Source of the DNA: a bacterium
GTDB lineage: Bacteria; JAMCPX01
Length of the DNA: 5,696 nt
Direction: 5' to 3'
NCBI GenBank assembly: GCA_021800575.1
Contig: JAJYYW010000111.1
Coordinates: 1-5,696, forward strand
Numbering within the stretch: position 1 is the stretch's first letter; each line of letters starts with the position of its first letter. Below are positions 1-5,696 of the stretch, piece by piece. Below the pieces are notes generated by a model that was not told the DNA's origin, searched no databases, and saw only the letters and a program-made list of their open reading frames with translations. Position numbers and translations under genes: made by a program.

Positions 1-72
1 GTCTACAGCAGGATGTACCGGAGACTGCTGCCCCTGTTTAGAAACATCCGGGACATTACGGGGTACCCTGAA
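1..72 (+). CDS. 3' end of a gene, possibly FGGY-family carbohydrate kinase
   Basis: Frame 1 is open from the window edge to a TGA at 70-72 and gives a basic, helical tail of 23 residues with the pattern VYSRMYRRLLPLFRNIRDIT. The alternation of Tyr, Arg and Leu followed by a PLF segment resembles the last helix of FGGY-family sugar kinases (xylulokinase/glycerol kinase type), which often ends in a Y..LY..L.PLF..I arrangement. This is recognised from memory on a very short stretch, so the family call is tentative. The tail may itself be altered: in the next frame, entered through the GGGG run at 61-64, it would end GYPE and stop at TAG 74-76. Frame 2 is also open across this stretch but gives a Cys-rich, less protein-like sequence. 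The gene lies 26 bp upstream of the start of the decayed regulator, on the same strand. Confidence 0.4.
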
Positions 73-85
73 TAGCACGATAACG

Positions 86-90
86 GAGGT
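86..90 (+). promoter_or_regulatory. Relict ribosome binding site of the decayed regulator
   Basis: A perfect GGAGG lies 8 bp upstream of ATG 99. It fixes the ancestral start of the pseudogene, whose first residues still match the family N-terminus. It may still initiate translation of a short out-of-frame peptide that would end at 474-476. Confidence 0.6.
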
Positions 91-98
91 TACGCCGG

Positions 99-1034
99 AT
101 GCATGACTATTCACTCGCAAAACTGCAAAGCCCTGCAGCAGGTCATGTCGTCATCAGACAGCGGCTGTTCCACCTGCTGGATCAGGCATGCAAGAAAAGA
201 GTGTCTGGGTTACCGGACTGCCCGGAGCCGGTCAGACGACCCTCGCAGCGAGCTACCTCACAGCTCACAAGATCCCCCACGCATGGTATCACCTCGACAG
301 CCCGGACGCTGACCTCTTTTTATTATCTACGATTCGTTATAAAGAACTACACCATCGAAGCATACCGGGCTTCGGCAGCAACCCTTCAATTCATTAGATG
401 CTCAGCGAGGTATTGCTGCAGGTTCCGGAGCACCGCAGGGTTGGTGATAAGCAGGCCCGGCATCCTGAAGCCTTGATGCCGCTTCAGGCAAATAGGGCTA
501 TGGAAATAATCGATCATGAATCTGTGAAGTTTACACTCGATGAAGTGAAGGAACTCGTGCATTGGTACAAAGGGAAAAACCGGTCAACAAGATGCCGTTC
601 GAAAGTTGCATACTTGGACTGATGGCTGGGCTGCCGGATTAATCCTGATGCTGGAATGCTGCCCGCAGCATAATGAAAAAACGCTGCCGAAGAATATGAA
701 CGGTTATCAATCTTTTTTTGATTACTTTTCTTCAGAGCCTTTTTAAAAGGCTCGATTCCGATGTACAGATATTTCTACTCAAGACCTGCTTATTTCCTTC
801 GACGTCAGTCATCATGGCTTGGCAAATATCTGGTAACGATCAGGCTGGCAAATTGCTGGATAATCTTGTCAAAGTTTGATGCTCCTGTATCAAGCCATGG
901 GCAAGTACGCTGATGCTGACACTCTGTATCAACGCTGTTCAGCAACCCTGTCCCGGACCCTCGGCATACAACCTTCGGACAACGCCAGGGAGTTATTTGA
1001 GCGGATTTCACACCGCAAAGACCGGGGGCAGTGA
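99..1034 (+). pseudogene. Decayed MalT/LuxR-like ATPase regulator with BTAD C-terminus
   Basis: No single frame is open, but pieces in successive frames line up with one family: large cytoplasmic transcriptional regulators with an N-terminal P-loop ATPase, TPR-like repeats and a bacterial transcriptional activator domain (BTAD), usually about 1000 residues. The order is as follows. Frame 3, 99-190: MHDYSLAKL...RLFHLLDQACKK. Frame 2, 188-311: WVTGLPGAGQTTLAASYL (Walker A) and WYHLDSPDAD. Frame 3, 312-365: TSFYYLRFVIKNYT. Frame 2, 398-437: LSEVLLQVPEH. Frame 3, 438-464: GLVISRPG. Frame 2, 461-580: PEALMPLQANRAMEIID and FTLDEVKELV. Frame 3, 582-744: VRKLHTWTDGWAAGLILMLE and FFDYFSSEPF. Frame 1, 742-876: LDSDVQIFLLKT and GNDQAGKLLDNLVK. 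Frame 3, 873-1034: LMLLYQAMGKYADADTLYQRC and LGIQPSDNARELFERIS, typical of a BTAD end. At least seven frame breaks and two deletions are needed. The original start is well supported, since a GGAGG at 86-90 lies 8 bp before ATG 99. It is almost certainly non-functional. Confidence 0.85.
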
Positions 1035-1291
1035 ACACGGCATACCGTACCTGTTCTGGCATCGCGCGGCCTCAGCTTCTTATTGCATTTCCTGTTCGAC
1101 TGGTATAGGCGAAACGAAGATGGCACAGAACAATAAGTTAGGGGCACGAAGTAACATTTTATGACATGGGACGATCAATACAGACAATCCAGACACGTAC
1201 CGTCCTCTGCTTACGGCGTGCATGGCGCAGCAGCGGTGAACGATACAAGGTCCGCGTCACCGGTGCTGATAGGTACCCGGGCAGAACGACG
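1035..1291 (+). other. Intergenic region upstream of the patatin gene
   Basis: No convincing gene was found here on either strand. The frame of the patatin gene stays open back to an ATG at 1166, but the extra 42 residues (Arg/Thr-rich, no hydrophobic stretch) do not look like part of the family. There is a weak sigma70-like pair, TTGCAT at 1083-1088 and TATAGG at 1104-1109, but the 15 bp spacer is short. The stretch may be further debris of the decayed regulator locus plus the patatin promoter. Confidence 0.4.
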
Positions 1292-2152
1292 ATGAACCGG
1301 ACATCAGGGAAATCAGCGCTGGTCGTGGAAGGAGGGGGCATGCGGGGCATGTTCACCGCGGGTGTACTCCATGCATTCGGTACAGCCGGTTTTGATCCCT
1401 TCGACCTGTACATCGGCGTTTCAGCGGGTGCGTGCAATCTTGCTTCACACCTTGCGGGACAGTATGACCGGAACTACGCTATTAATATCAACCTTTCGAC
1501 AACCCCGGATTTTATCAATGTCTGGCGGTTTATGCGGGGCGGCCATTTCATGGACATCGACTGGCTCTGGGAGGCCAGCATGCAGCACTATCCGATCCAT
1601 GCCCAAGAGATGATTGCACGTCTCAACCACCAGAGGAAAGAATTCATTGTTGTGGGAACATCCATAGAAACCGGTTTGCCCATGTACCTGACACCGGACC
1701 CGGACACTCTGGCTGATTACATCAAGGTTTCATCCTCGGTGCCGTTCTTCTACCGGACGACGCTTTCCATCAACGGACAGAGGGCTACGGACGGCGGTGT
1801 CGCAGACTCGATCCCGGTGATCGAGGCATTCAACCGGGGTGCCTCGGATATCACGGTTCTGCGCACACGTCCCTCATCGTATGTCAAAAAACAGAGCAGT
1901 ATCGCGTTTCTCTACCCGTTCCTATTCAGAAAACAGGGCATGCTGGGCAGGGCATTGCAGAACAGGCCTGCCACGTACATGAAGGCGGTTGAATTCATCA
2001 GGCATCCTCCGCGCGGCGTGCGGGTGCGTGAGGTAGCACCTCCCGAAGGCCTCAGGATCGGCAGGTCAACGACAAACCCGGCGCGCCTCAGGGAGGCGTA
2101 TAACGCCGGCATAGCGCACGGTGAAAAGTTCATGGAAGGCTACCGGCAGTAA
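1292..2152 (+). CDS. Patatin-like phospholipase family protein
   Basis: Encodes 286 residues of the patatin fold, a family of Ser-Asp dyad lipid acyl hydrolases acting on phospholipids or other acyl esters. Counting from ATG 1292, the glycine-rich oxyanion loop GGGMRG is at residues 14-19. The nucleophile elbow GVSAG is at 42-46 with Ser44, and the catalytic Asp is Asp167 in the DGG motif. The SSSVPFFY stretch at 147-154 is also typical. All catalytic elements are present, so the enzyme should be active. It most resembles the E. coli YjjU-like bacterial patatins in having its N-terminus a few residues before the ALVVEGGG strand and in its length of about 290. There is no signal peptide, so it is probably cytoplasmic or injected/peripheral. 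ATG 1166 would add 42 atypical residues; 1292 was chosen by family length, although neither start has a strong Shine-Dalgarno. The gene stands alone, convergent with the crotonase gene. Confidence 0.9.
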   Translation: MNRTSGKSALVVEGGGMRGMFTAGVLHAFGTAGFDPFDLYIGVSAGACNLASHLAGQYDRNYAININLSTTPDFINVWRFMRGGHFMDIDWLWEASMQHYPIHAQEMIARLNHQRKEFIVVGTSIETGLPMYLTPDPDTLADYIKVSSSVPFFYRTTLSINGQRATDGGVADSIPVIEAFNRGASDITVLRTRPSSYVKKQSSIAFLYPFLFRKQGMLGRALQNRPATYMKAVEFIRHPPRGVRVREVAPPEGLRIGRSTTNPARLREAYNAGIAHGEKFMEGYRQ

Positions 2153-2174
2153 GGGCATCGTCGATCATGCCCTT
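2151..2174. terminator. Hairpin between convergent genes, possible bidirectional terminator
   Basis: AAGGGCAT (2151-2158) and ATGCCCTT (2167-2174) form a perfect 8 bp stem with an 8 base loop. It begins within the stop codon of the patatin gene and lies 44 bp beyond the stop of the crotonase gene, so it could serve both convergent transcripts. Neither side has a T-run, so a canonical intrinsic terminator is not shown. Confidence 0.35.
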
Positions 2175-2217
2175 GCCGTATTGCCAATCACAGGTCTGAC
2201 CGGCCTGCAGAGCGGAC

Positions 2218-3009
2218 CTATTTCCCCGTGAACCGTCCCGGGCGCTTTTCCAGCATCGCCATCAGGCCTTCCTGCGCGTCCTGGGTGTTCATCAGCTTCA
2301 TGACCCGCGGCACCAGGTCAGCAGCAGCGGCTTCAACCCCTTTCTTGATTGCGATCCGCGCGGATGCAAGGGTTGCCTGTACGCCGAGCGGTGCCTGCTG
2401 CGCTATAGTTTGTGCTATCTCCAGAGCACGGTCCAGCTCATTGCCCGGGGCAGTGACCTCTTGTACGAGCCCGATGCGGTATGCTTCAGAGGCGCTTATC
2501 TCGTCCCCGGTGAGCAGGTACCGCATGGCGTTTCCCCAGCCTGCTGCTTGTACCATGCGGATGGTCGCCCCGCCGAAGGGATAGATGCCGCGCTTGATCT
2601 CTATCTGGAGAAACTTCGTGTCGGATGCGGCGACAATGATGTCCGCGGCAAGCGAAAGCTCTATTCCTACGGTCATGCAGTAGCCCCTGATTGCGCAGAT
2701 CATCGGCTTGGTGCGTGCCTTGCCGTATAAAGCCCAGGGATCGATTTTATCGGAGCTGATAAACGATTGTCCTTCCTTGATCTTCGGACCGACGTCCGCG
2801 AGGTCGAGGCCCGAGGTGAAGTGCTCGCCGTGTCCGAACACGACAGCGCACCGCAGGTTCGGATCCTGTTCATACTCCGTGTACGCGGTGCTCAGCTCGT
2901 TGAGCATGGACCAGGTAAAGGCATTGCGTTTTGCAGGGCGGTCGATGCCGATGAGGAAGATAGTTCCCCGCGTTTCCCGTGATATGGTTCCTTCTTTTTG
3001 ATCGGTCAT
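2218..3009 (-). CDS. Crotonase/enoyl-CoA hydratase-isomerase family protein
   Basis: Encodes 263 residues, the usual length for a single-domain crotonase. This fold binds acyl-CoA thioesters and stabilises an enolate in an oxyanion hole, as in enoyl-CoA hydration during beta-oxidation. The CoA-binding RPAKRNAF segment is at residues 24-31, and the first oxyanion element FTSGLDL is at 64-70. The second, GYCMTVGIELSLAAD, is at 109-123. Glu117 and Glu137 (in IEIKRG) align with the two catalytic glutamates of rat enoyl-CoA hydratase (144 and 164), so hydratase chemistry is possible. The usual GGG before Glu117 is replaced by TVG. Together with PFGGAT at 144-149 and a C-terminal RPGRFTGK, this marks a subfamily whose substrate is not known to me. 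The start is well supported: AAGGAG at 3016-3021 (complement) sits 6 bp before the ATG. The gene lies 30 bp downstream of the lipase gene, so the two are probably co-transcribed. Confidence 0.92.
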   Translation of the reverse strand: MTDQKEGTISRETRGTIFLIGIDRPAKRNAFTWSMLNELSTAYTEYEQDPNLRCAVVFGHGEHFTSGLDLADVGPKIKEGQSFISSDKIDPWALYGKARTKPMICAIRGYCMTVGIELSLAADIIVAASDTKFLQIEIKRGIYPFGGATIRMVQAAGWGNAMRYLLTGDEISASEAYRIGLVQEVTAPGNELDRALEIAQTIAQQAPLGVQATLASARIAIKKGVEAAAADLVPRVMKLMNTQDAQEGLMAMLEKRPGRFTGK

Positions 3010-3039
3010 AACAAGCTCCTTCCGGTTCTTTTTACGCCC

Positions 3040-5061
3040 CTACGGAGCGTATGGGTTGATAATGGTACCCGATGTCAGAAATACCGCTGCCTGATCCTGT
3101 ACCTGGATCATGGGGTTGGTCACGGCGAGCGGGCTGGGCAGCTTGGCAAACGGATAGGTTTCTTCGAGATCCACGGTGTCCATCGGGGTGTTGAGCATAC
3201 CGTGCGTACCGTAATACTGGAATATGCCGTTCATGGCGACCGGTGGCGTATAGGTCGTAAAGGTGAAAAAGGGGAGGATGATGATCGGGTTGGCATCACC
3301 CCTCGACACGCCGGTGATACCCATGGCCGTTGCCTCGCCCTCGGTGGTGAGATGCGGGACAAGCTGATCAAGGTCTGCCATCTGAAACAATATCTGTTTG
3401 GTGAAACCGAGGGCTGAGAGCGGTTGGCGGATTGCAAAGCGGCCGTAATTGATAGGGTCACCGGGGTCGATCAGAGACTGGAACATGACCACTTCGTCTG
3501 TCGCAATCGTGGGCGTGATCCACGAGGGGAGTGCAAGGATGCCCGAGATGATGGGCATGAACTCCGTATAGATGACCGGGGAATTCAACAGCAGGGCTGA
3601 CAGCTCTCCCCCACCCACGTTGATGACCGCATTCCTGGTATACGGCGCGACGCCCATATACAGGCTGCCGATAATACCGCCGAGGGACTGTCCGATGTAG
3701 GCGCTTGGATTGGCATCGTTCGTTGTATTGAACCTGATGGGCCTGCCCATGTTTGTCGTCAGCCAGGTCGTGAGCGTGGGACTCTGGAGCAGGCGCGAGA
3801 GCTGGATGATGTCGGTCGCAGTTTGGATGAAATGGTCGCGGATAGCGAAGGGCTCCGCAAAGTTGAGAAAATCATATGTTGCATTGGTCCCCGTCGGTGT
3901 CCTGTCACCGTGATCGACTGCATTGATGCTCACGCACGCTATGCCGTGCTGTGCGAACTGGTCTGCAACGGCAAGGATAATCTGTCCGCGGTCGCTGCCC
4001 AGGCCGTGCTGTATGATCGCTACCGGATAGCCGCCGGCAGGAGGGGGGACAGCAGGTACCGTGACGGAGAAATACAGTGTTTCCCAGCCCTGCACGATGG
4101 GAGCGCCGTTCGCGGCGTCAACCTGTATGGATCCGGACACCGGGTCAGGCAGGTAATCAGGCGATGAAAACGCGCCCGTGGTGTACAAAAAGGTCGACTC
4201 GGAAATGATGGTGGACGGTGTCATTGTCGATGCGGTGAAATAGGGTATGGGCAGAGGCGTTGCCGCAAGCTGCGTCATGATGTCCTGCAGGACCGGTGTT
4301 ATCTGTTCGGTCGTGAATACGGTTGCTCCCGCGATGTCGTTGTACCCGAGATTGTACGGCGGCTTTGCAAGAAGAGAAAATAACGGGGCATACAGCTCGC
4401 GCGCCTTCTCGAGCTCGGGGTCCGGCAGCGTGGATGACGTTTTGATGGCAGTGAAATCCGCGTCTGCGGAAAGGGCGCCATGATTGAGTCCTTTGACCTT
4501 GGTGGTAATGACGACGGCATATCGTGTCCCCTGCTCGAGGGGGTACCCGTATGCCGGTACGATACCGAGTGTATTGAGATAGTCGGTACCGTTGTACGAT
4601 GTTGCGGTAAAGACAAATACCGCCGGTGTCATGTTTCCGTAATCCGGCGAGCCCTGATCGATATCGATGATGAACGCGCTCGCAGTCGGTTGCACCGATG
4701 CCTGGACTGTCCGGGGCAGGGTGGACATATCGATTTCGCCGGAAAGGCTGAACAGGATGGCGCTTGATGTTCCGAACCCATGTATCTGGTTCATCATGGG
4801 TATCAGCATGTCATTGAGCGCTGGTCGTTGAGCGAGGTTGGGATCCGTTGCCGGGGCTATTGCATTGGGCGCAGTAGCACTGTAGGTTGCGCCTGATATA
4901 TACAGATCATTGGGAAAAGGTATGGATCGGTAGACGAGACCGGACGATGCGTGTTCGGGGTGAAAATAAACAACTGGGCCAGCAGAAGAAGAGGACGTGC
5001 CCGAACATCCTCCGGATGTGAGAACGAGTGCTGTGAGACCTATTGCAATAAATAGTTTCAT
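3040..5061 (-). CDS. Exported lipoprotein lipase, VolA/Pla-1-like alpha/beta hydrolase
   Basis: From ATG 5061 it encodes 673 residues. The N-terminus MKLFIAIGLTALVLTSGGC is a signal peptide with a lipobox-like SGGC, so Cys19 is the likely lipidated residue; an SSSSAG linker follows. Residues of about 30-300 resemble the N-terminal domain of bacterial virulence-factor lipases (VolA, Pla-1/cef family), with IPFPNDLYIS at 47-56 and a YPLEQGTRYAVVIT strand pair. A catalytic alpha/beta-hydrolase domain follows, with HGLGSDR (oxyanion side) from 352, GQSLGG with nucleophile Ser459, a likely acid Asp565 in ADLDQLVP (Asp563 is the alternative), and His620 in THGMLNTP. It probably hydrolyses lysophospholipids or other lipids at the cell surface or in the periplasm. 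The frame is open up to an ATG at 5157, but that would bury the signal peptide behind 32 residues and lies upstream of a good promoter. A GAGAGGGG precedes ATG 5061. This is the first gene of an operon with the crotonase. Confidence 0.85.
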   Translation of the reverse strand: MKLFIAIGLTALVLTSGGCSGTSSSSAGPVVYFHPEHASSGLVYRSIPFPNDLYISGATYSATAPNAIAPATDPNLAQRPALNDMLIPMMNQIHGFGTSSAILFSLSGEIDMSTLPRTVQASVQPTASAFIIDIDQGSPDYGNMTPAVFVFTATSYNGTDYLNTLGIVPAYGYPLEQGTRYAVVITTKVKGLNHGALSADADFTAIKTSSTLPDPELEKARELYAPLFSLLAKPPYNLGYNDIAGATVFTTEQITPVLQDIMTQLAATPLPIPYFTASTMTPSTIISESTFLYTTGAFSSPDYLPDPVSGSIQVDAANGAPIVQGWETLYFSVTVPAVPPPAGGYPVAIIQHGLGSDRGQIILAVADQFAQHGIACVSINAVDHGDRTPTGTNATYDFLNFAEPFAIRDHFIQTATDIIQLSRLLQSPTLTTWLTTNMGRPIRFNTTNDANPSAYIGQSLGGIIGSLYMGVAPYTRNAVINVGGGELSALLLNSPVIYTEFMPIISGILALPSWITPTIATDEVVMFQSLIDPGDPINYGRFAIRQPLSALGFTKQILFQMADLDQLVPHLTTEGEATAMGITGVSRGDANPIIILPFFTFTTYTPPVAMNGIFQYYGTHGMLNTPMDTVDLEETYPFAKLPSPLAVTNPMIQVQDQAAVFLTSGTIINPYAP

Positions 5062-5080
5062 AATCCCCTCTCTTATCAAG

Positions 5081-5109
5081 AGTATGACATACATGAAGCG
5101 GGGTTGCAA
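5081..5109 (-). promoter_or_regulatory. Candidate proximal sigma70 promoter of the lipase operon
   Basis: Read on the - strand, TTGCAA (5104-5109) and CATACT (5081-5086) are separated by exactly 17 bp. The -10 element overlaps one arm of the palindrome GTATG-A-CATAC (5082-5092), which could be an operator. Transcription would begin around 5074, leaving a leader of only about 13 bases before ATG 5061, barely enough to hold the Shine-Dalgarno. Confidence 0.3.
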
Positions 5110-5144
5110 CTGCATACTCGCTGTAAGCCACCTGCAGCGGTCAA

Positions 5145-5173
5145 ATAATGTCCGCACTCCCTTTCCGGGTCAA
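5145..5173 (-). promoter_or_regulatory. Candidate distal sigma70 promoter of the lipase operon
   Basis: On the - strand, TTGACC (5168-5173; five of six to TTGACA) and CATTAT (5145-5150; four of six to TATAAT) are separated by 17 bp. This is the best promoter match in the divergent region. Transcription would begin near 5138, giving a leader of about 75 bases and excluding the upstream ATG 5157 as the lipase start. A second TTGACC directly follows the -10 at 5139-5144. Confidence 0.5.
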
Positions 5174-5184
5174 TACTATTATTC

Positions 5185-5214
5185 TTGCAATCAAGGTGTG
5201 CCTTGTTTTATGAA
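5185..5214 (+). promoter_or_regulatory. Candidate promoter of the kinase gene with internal palindrome
   Basis: TTGCAA (5185-5190) and TATGAA (5209-5214) are separated by 18 bp and point toward the kinase. The spacer carries the inverted repeat CAAGG-TGTG-CCTTG (5192-5205), which could be an operator or a small hairpin, since TTTT follows it. The -35 lies only 11 bp from the -35 of the opposing distal lipase promoter, so polymerase binding at the two could compete. Confidence 0.3.
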
Positions 5215-5231
5215 AGGATGAGGGGGCAGGT

Positions 5232-5282
5232 ATGGTTGCAAAGGTTAGAGAAACAGGCACGTCTTTGTTGCCGGCGGCGTGA
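5232..5282 (+). CDS. Possible 16-residue leader peptide upstream of the kinase
   Basis: ATG 5232 follows a strong AGGGGG Shine-Dalgarno (5221-5226) and opens a short frame, MVAKVRETGTSLLPAA, that stops at TGA 5280-5282. The stop is 13 bp before the kinase ATG 5296, which has only a distant GAGG (5281-5284, 11 bp away). This arrangement would suit translational coupling of the kinase to the small frame. The peptide is too short to recognise, and translation is not proven. Confidence 0.3.
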   Translation: MVAKVRETGTSLLPAA

Positions 5283-5295
5283 GGATACCGGGACC

Positions 5296-5696
5296 ATGGC
5301 AACGACTATCGGCAATTTTGAGATCATAGAAAAGATTGCTGCCGGCGGGATGGGGGTCATCTACAAGGCCCGGCAGACCACCCTGGACCGTTTCGTTGTC
5401 ATCAAGGAGCTCAAGTCGGCTTTTCAGGAGGATGCGGAGGTCGTCGCACGCTTCGAACAGGAGGCAAAGGCGGTCGCCAGACTCCAGCATGAGAACATCA
5501 TCACTGTCATTGAGTTCTGGCACAAAAAGGGATCGTACTACATTGCCATGGAATATATGGACGGTGCAGACCTCGCAAAGATCATCGAAACATCGGGTCC
5601 GCTTCCCCTGCATATCGGTCTTATCATCGCAGTGCAGATTGCCCGGGCACTTGCGTATGCGCACGAGCATGGTGTTGTGCACCGTGATTTGAAGCC
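5296..5696 (+). CDS. Ser/Thr protein kinase, N-terminal part (cut by window end)
   Basis: The visible 134 residues are the N-lobe and first part of the C-lobe of a bacterial Hanks-type (Pkn/STPK) kinase, which transfers phosphate from ATP to Ser/Thr of target proteins. The glycine-rich loop AAGGMGVIYKA is at residues 15-25, and the ATP-anchoring Lys37 is in VVIKELK. The helix C glutamate is Glu56 in FEQEAKAVARL, which precedes the HENI motif at 65-68. The hinge MEYMDG is at 85-90 and the catalytic loop VHRDLKP at 128-134, with Asp131. All elements visible so far are canonical, so an active kinase is expected. The sensor or C-terminal domains lie beyond the window. ATG 5296 was chosen because MATTIGNFEI is a typical kinase N-terminus and no better in-frame start lies upstream. 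The gene is divergent from the lipase operon. Confidence 0.93.
   Translation, partial: MATTIGNFEIIEKIAAGGMGVIYKARQTTLDRFVVIKELKSAFQEDAEVVARFEQEAKAVARLQHENIITVIEFWHKKGSYYIAMEYMDGADLAKIIETSGPLPLHIGLIIAVQIARALAYAHEHGVVHRDLK

Noticed and set aside
188..397. Open frame with a P-loop on + as a small ATPase gene
   Set aside because: It starts mid-domain, its family N-terminus lies in another frame just upstream, and the P-loop lysine is missing; it is part of the pseudogene.
398..622. Open frame of 74 codons on + as a separate small gene
   Set aside because: Its sequence (QANRAMEII, FTLDEVKELV) is a middle piece of the regulator family and continues in another frame; it is a fragment of the pseudogene.
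913..1164. Open frame of 83 codons on +
   Set aside because: The real residual coding signal here is in another frame (BTAD end, stop at 1034), and this translation has no recognisable pattern.
2228..2584. Open frame of 118 codons on +, opposite the crotonase gene
   Set aside because: Antisense shadow of a well-supported gene with composition bias (Ala/Ser/Arg-rich) and no ribosome binding site.
3823..4167. Open frame of 114 codons on +, opposite the lipase gene
   Set aside because: Antisense to the catalytic part of the lipase; no family resemblance.
5245..5682. Open frame of 145 codons on -, opposite the kinase
   Set aside because: Mirrors the kinase codons, Cys/Asp-rich and without recognisable motifs; the kinase on the + strand is unambiguous.
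1..5696. CRISPR array, insertion sequence ends, rRNA or tRNA
   Set aside because: No regularly spaced repeats, no transposase-like translation, no terminal inverted repeats and no cloverleaf-like or rRNA-like stretch were seen by eye; the deletions in the pseudogene carry no visible mobile element.

Overview
The window reads as ordinary chromosomal DNA from a Gram-negative bacterium of moderate GC content. Several things point that way: a lipoprotein-type lipase, a bacterial Ser/Thr protein kinase of the GGMG/HRDLKP type, and a large MalT-like ATPase regulator with a C-terminal BTAD domain (here decayed). This mixture is familiar from Desulfobacterota (deltaproteobacterial and syntrophic lineages) and Nitrospirota, but the taxonomic guess is inference only.

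Layout from left to right. (1) Bases 1-72 are the 3' end of a gene on the + strand that resembles the C-terminus of an FGGY-family carbohydrate kinase. (2) Bases 99-1034 hold a heavily degraded + strand pseudogene. Read with frame switches, it gives recognisable pieces of a MalT/LuxR-like P-loop ATPase regulator: N-terminus, Walker A, linker, TDGWAAGL motif, winged-helix region, then a jump to the last part of a BTAD domain. Well over half of the usual protein is missing. (3) Bases 1292-2152 (+) encode an intact patatin-like phospholipase. (4) A short convergent intergenic region with a hairpin follows. (5) On the - strand, a probable two-gene operon runs from about 5138 down to 2218. Its first gene is a large secreted or outer-membrane lipoprotein of the VolA/Pla-1-like lipase type; its second, 30 bp downstream, is a crotonase-fold (enoyl-CoA hydratase/isomerase) protein. 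(6) A divergent regulatory region lies at 5062-5295. (7) The first 134 residues of a Ser/Thr protein kinase start at 5296 (+) and run off the window in the HRDLKP loop.

The intact metabolic genes share a lipid theme: a patatin acyl hydrolase, an exported lipase and an acyl-CoA-processing crotonase. A plausible reading is scavenging or remodelling of lipids, with fatty acids released by the hydrolases and an acyl-CoA handled by the crotonase. The dead regulator and the divergent kinase may once have controlled, or may still control, the neighbourhood. No CRISPR array, rRNA, tRNA, insertion sequence or clearly new system was recognised. The most notable features are the fossil regulator, the lipase-crotonase operon, and the compact divergent promoter region with two small palindromes and a possible leader peptide.
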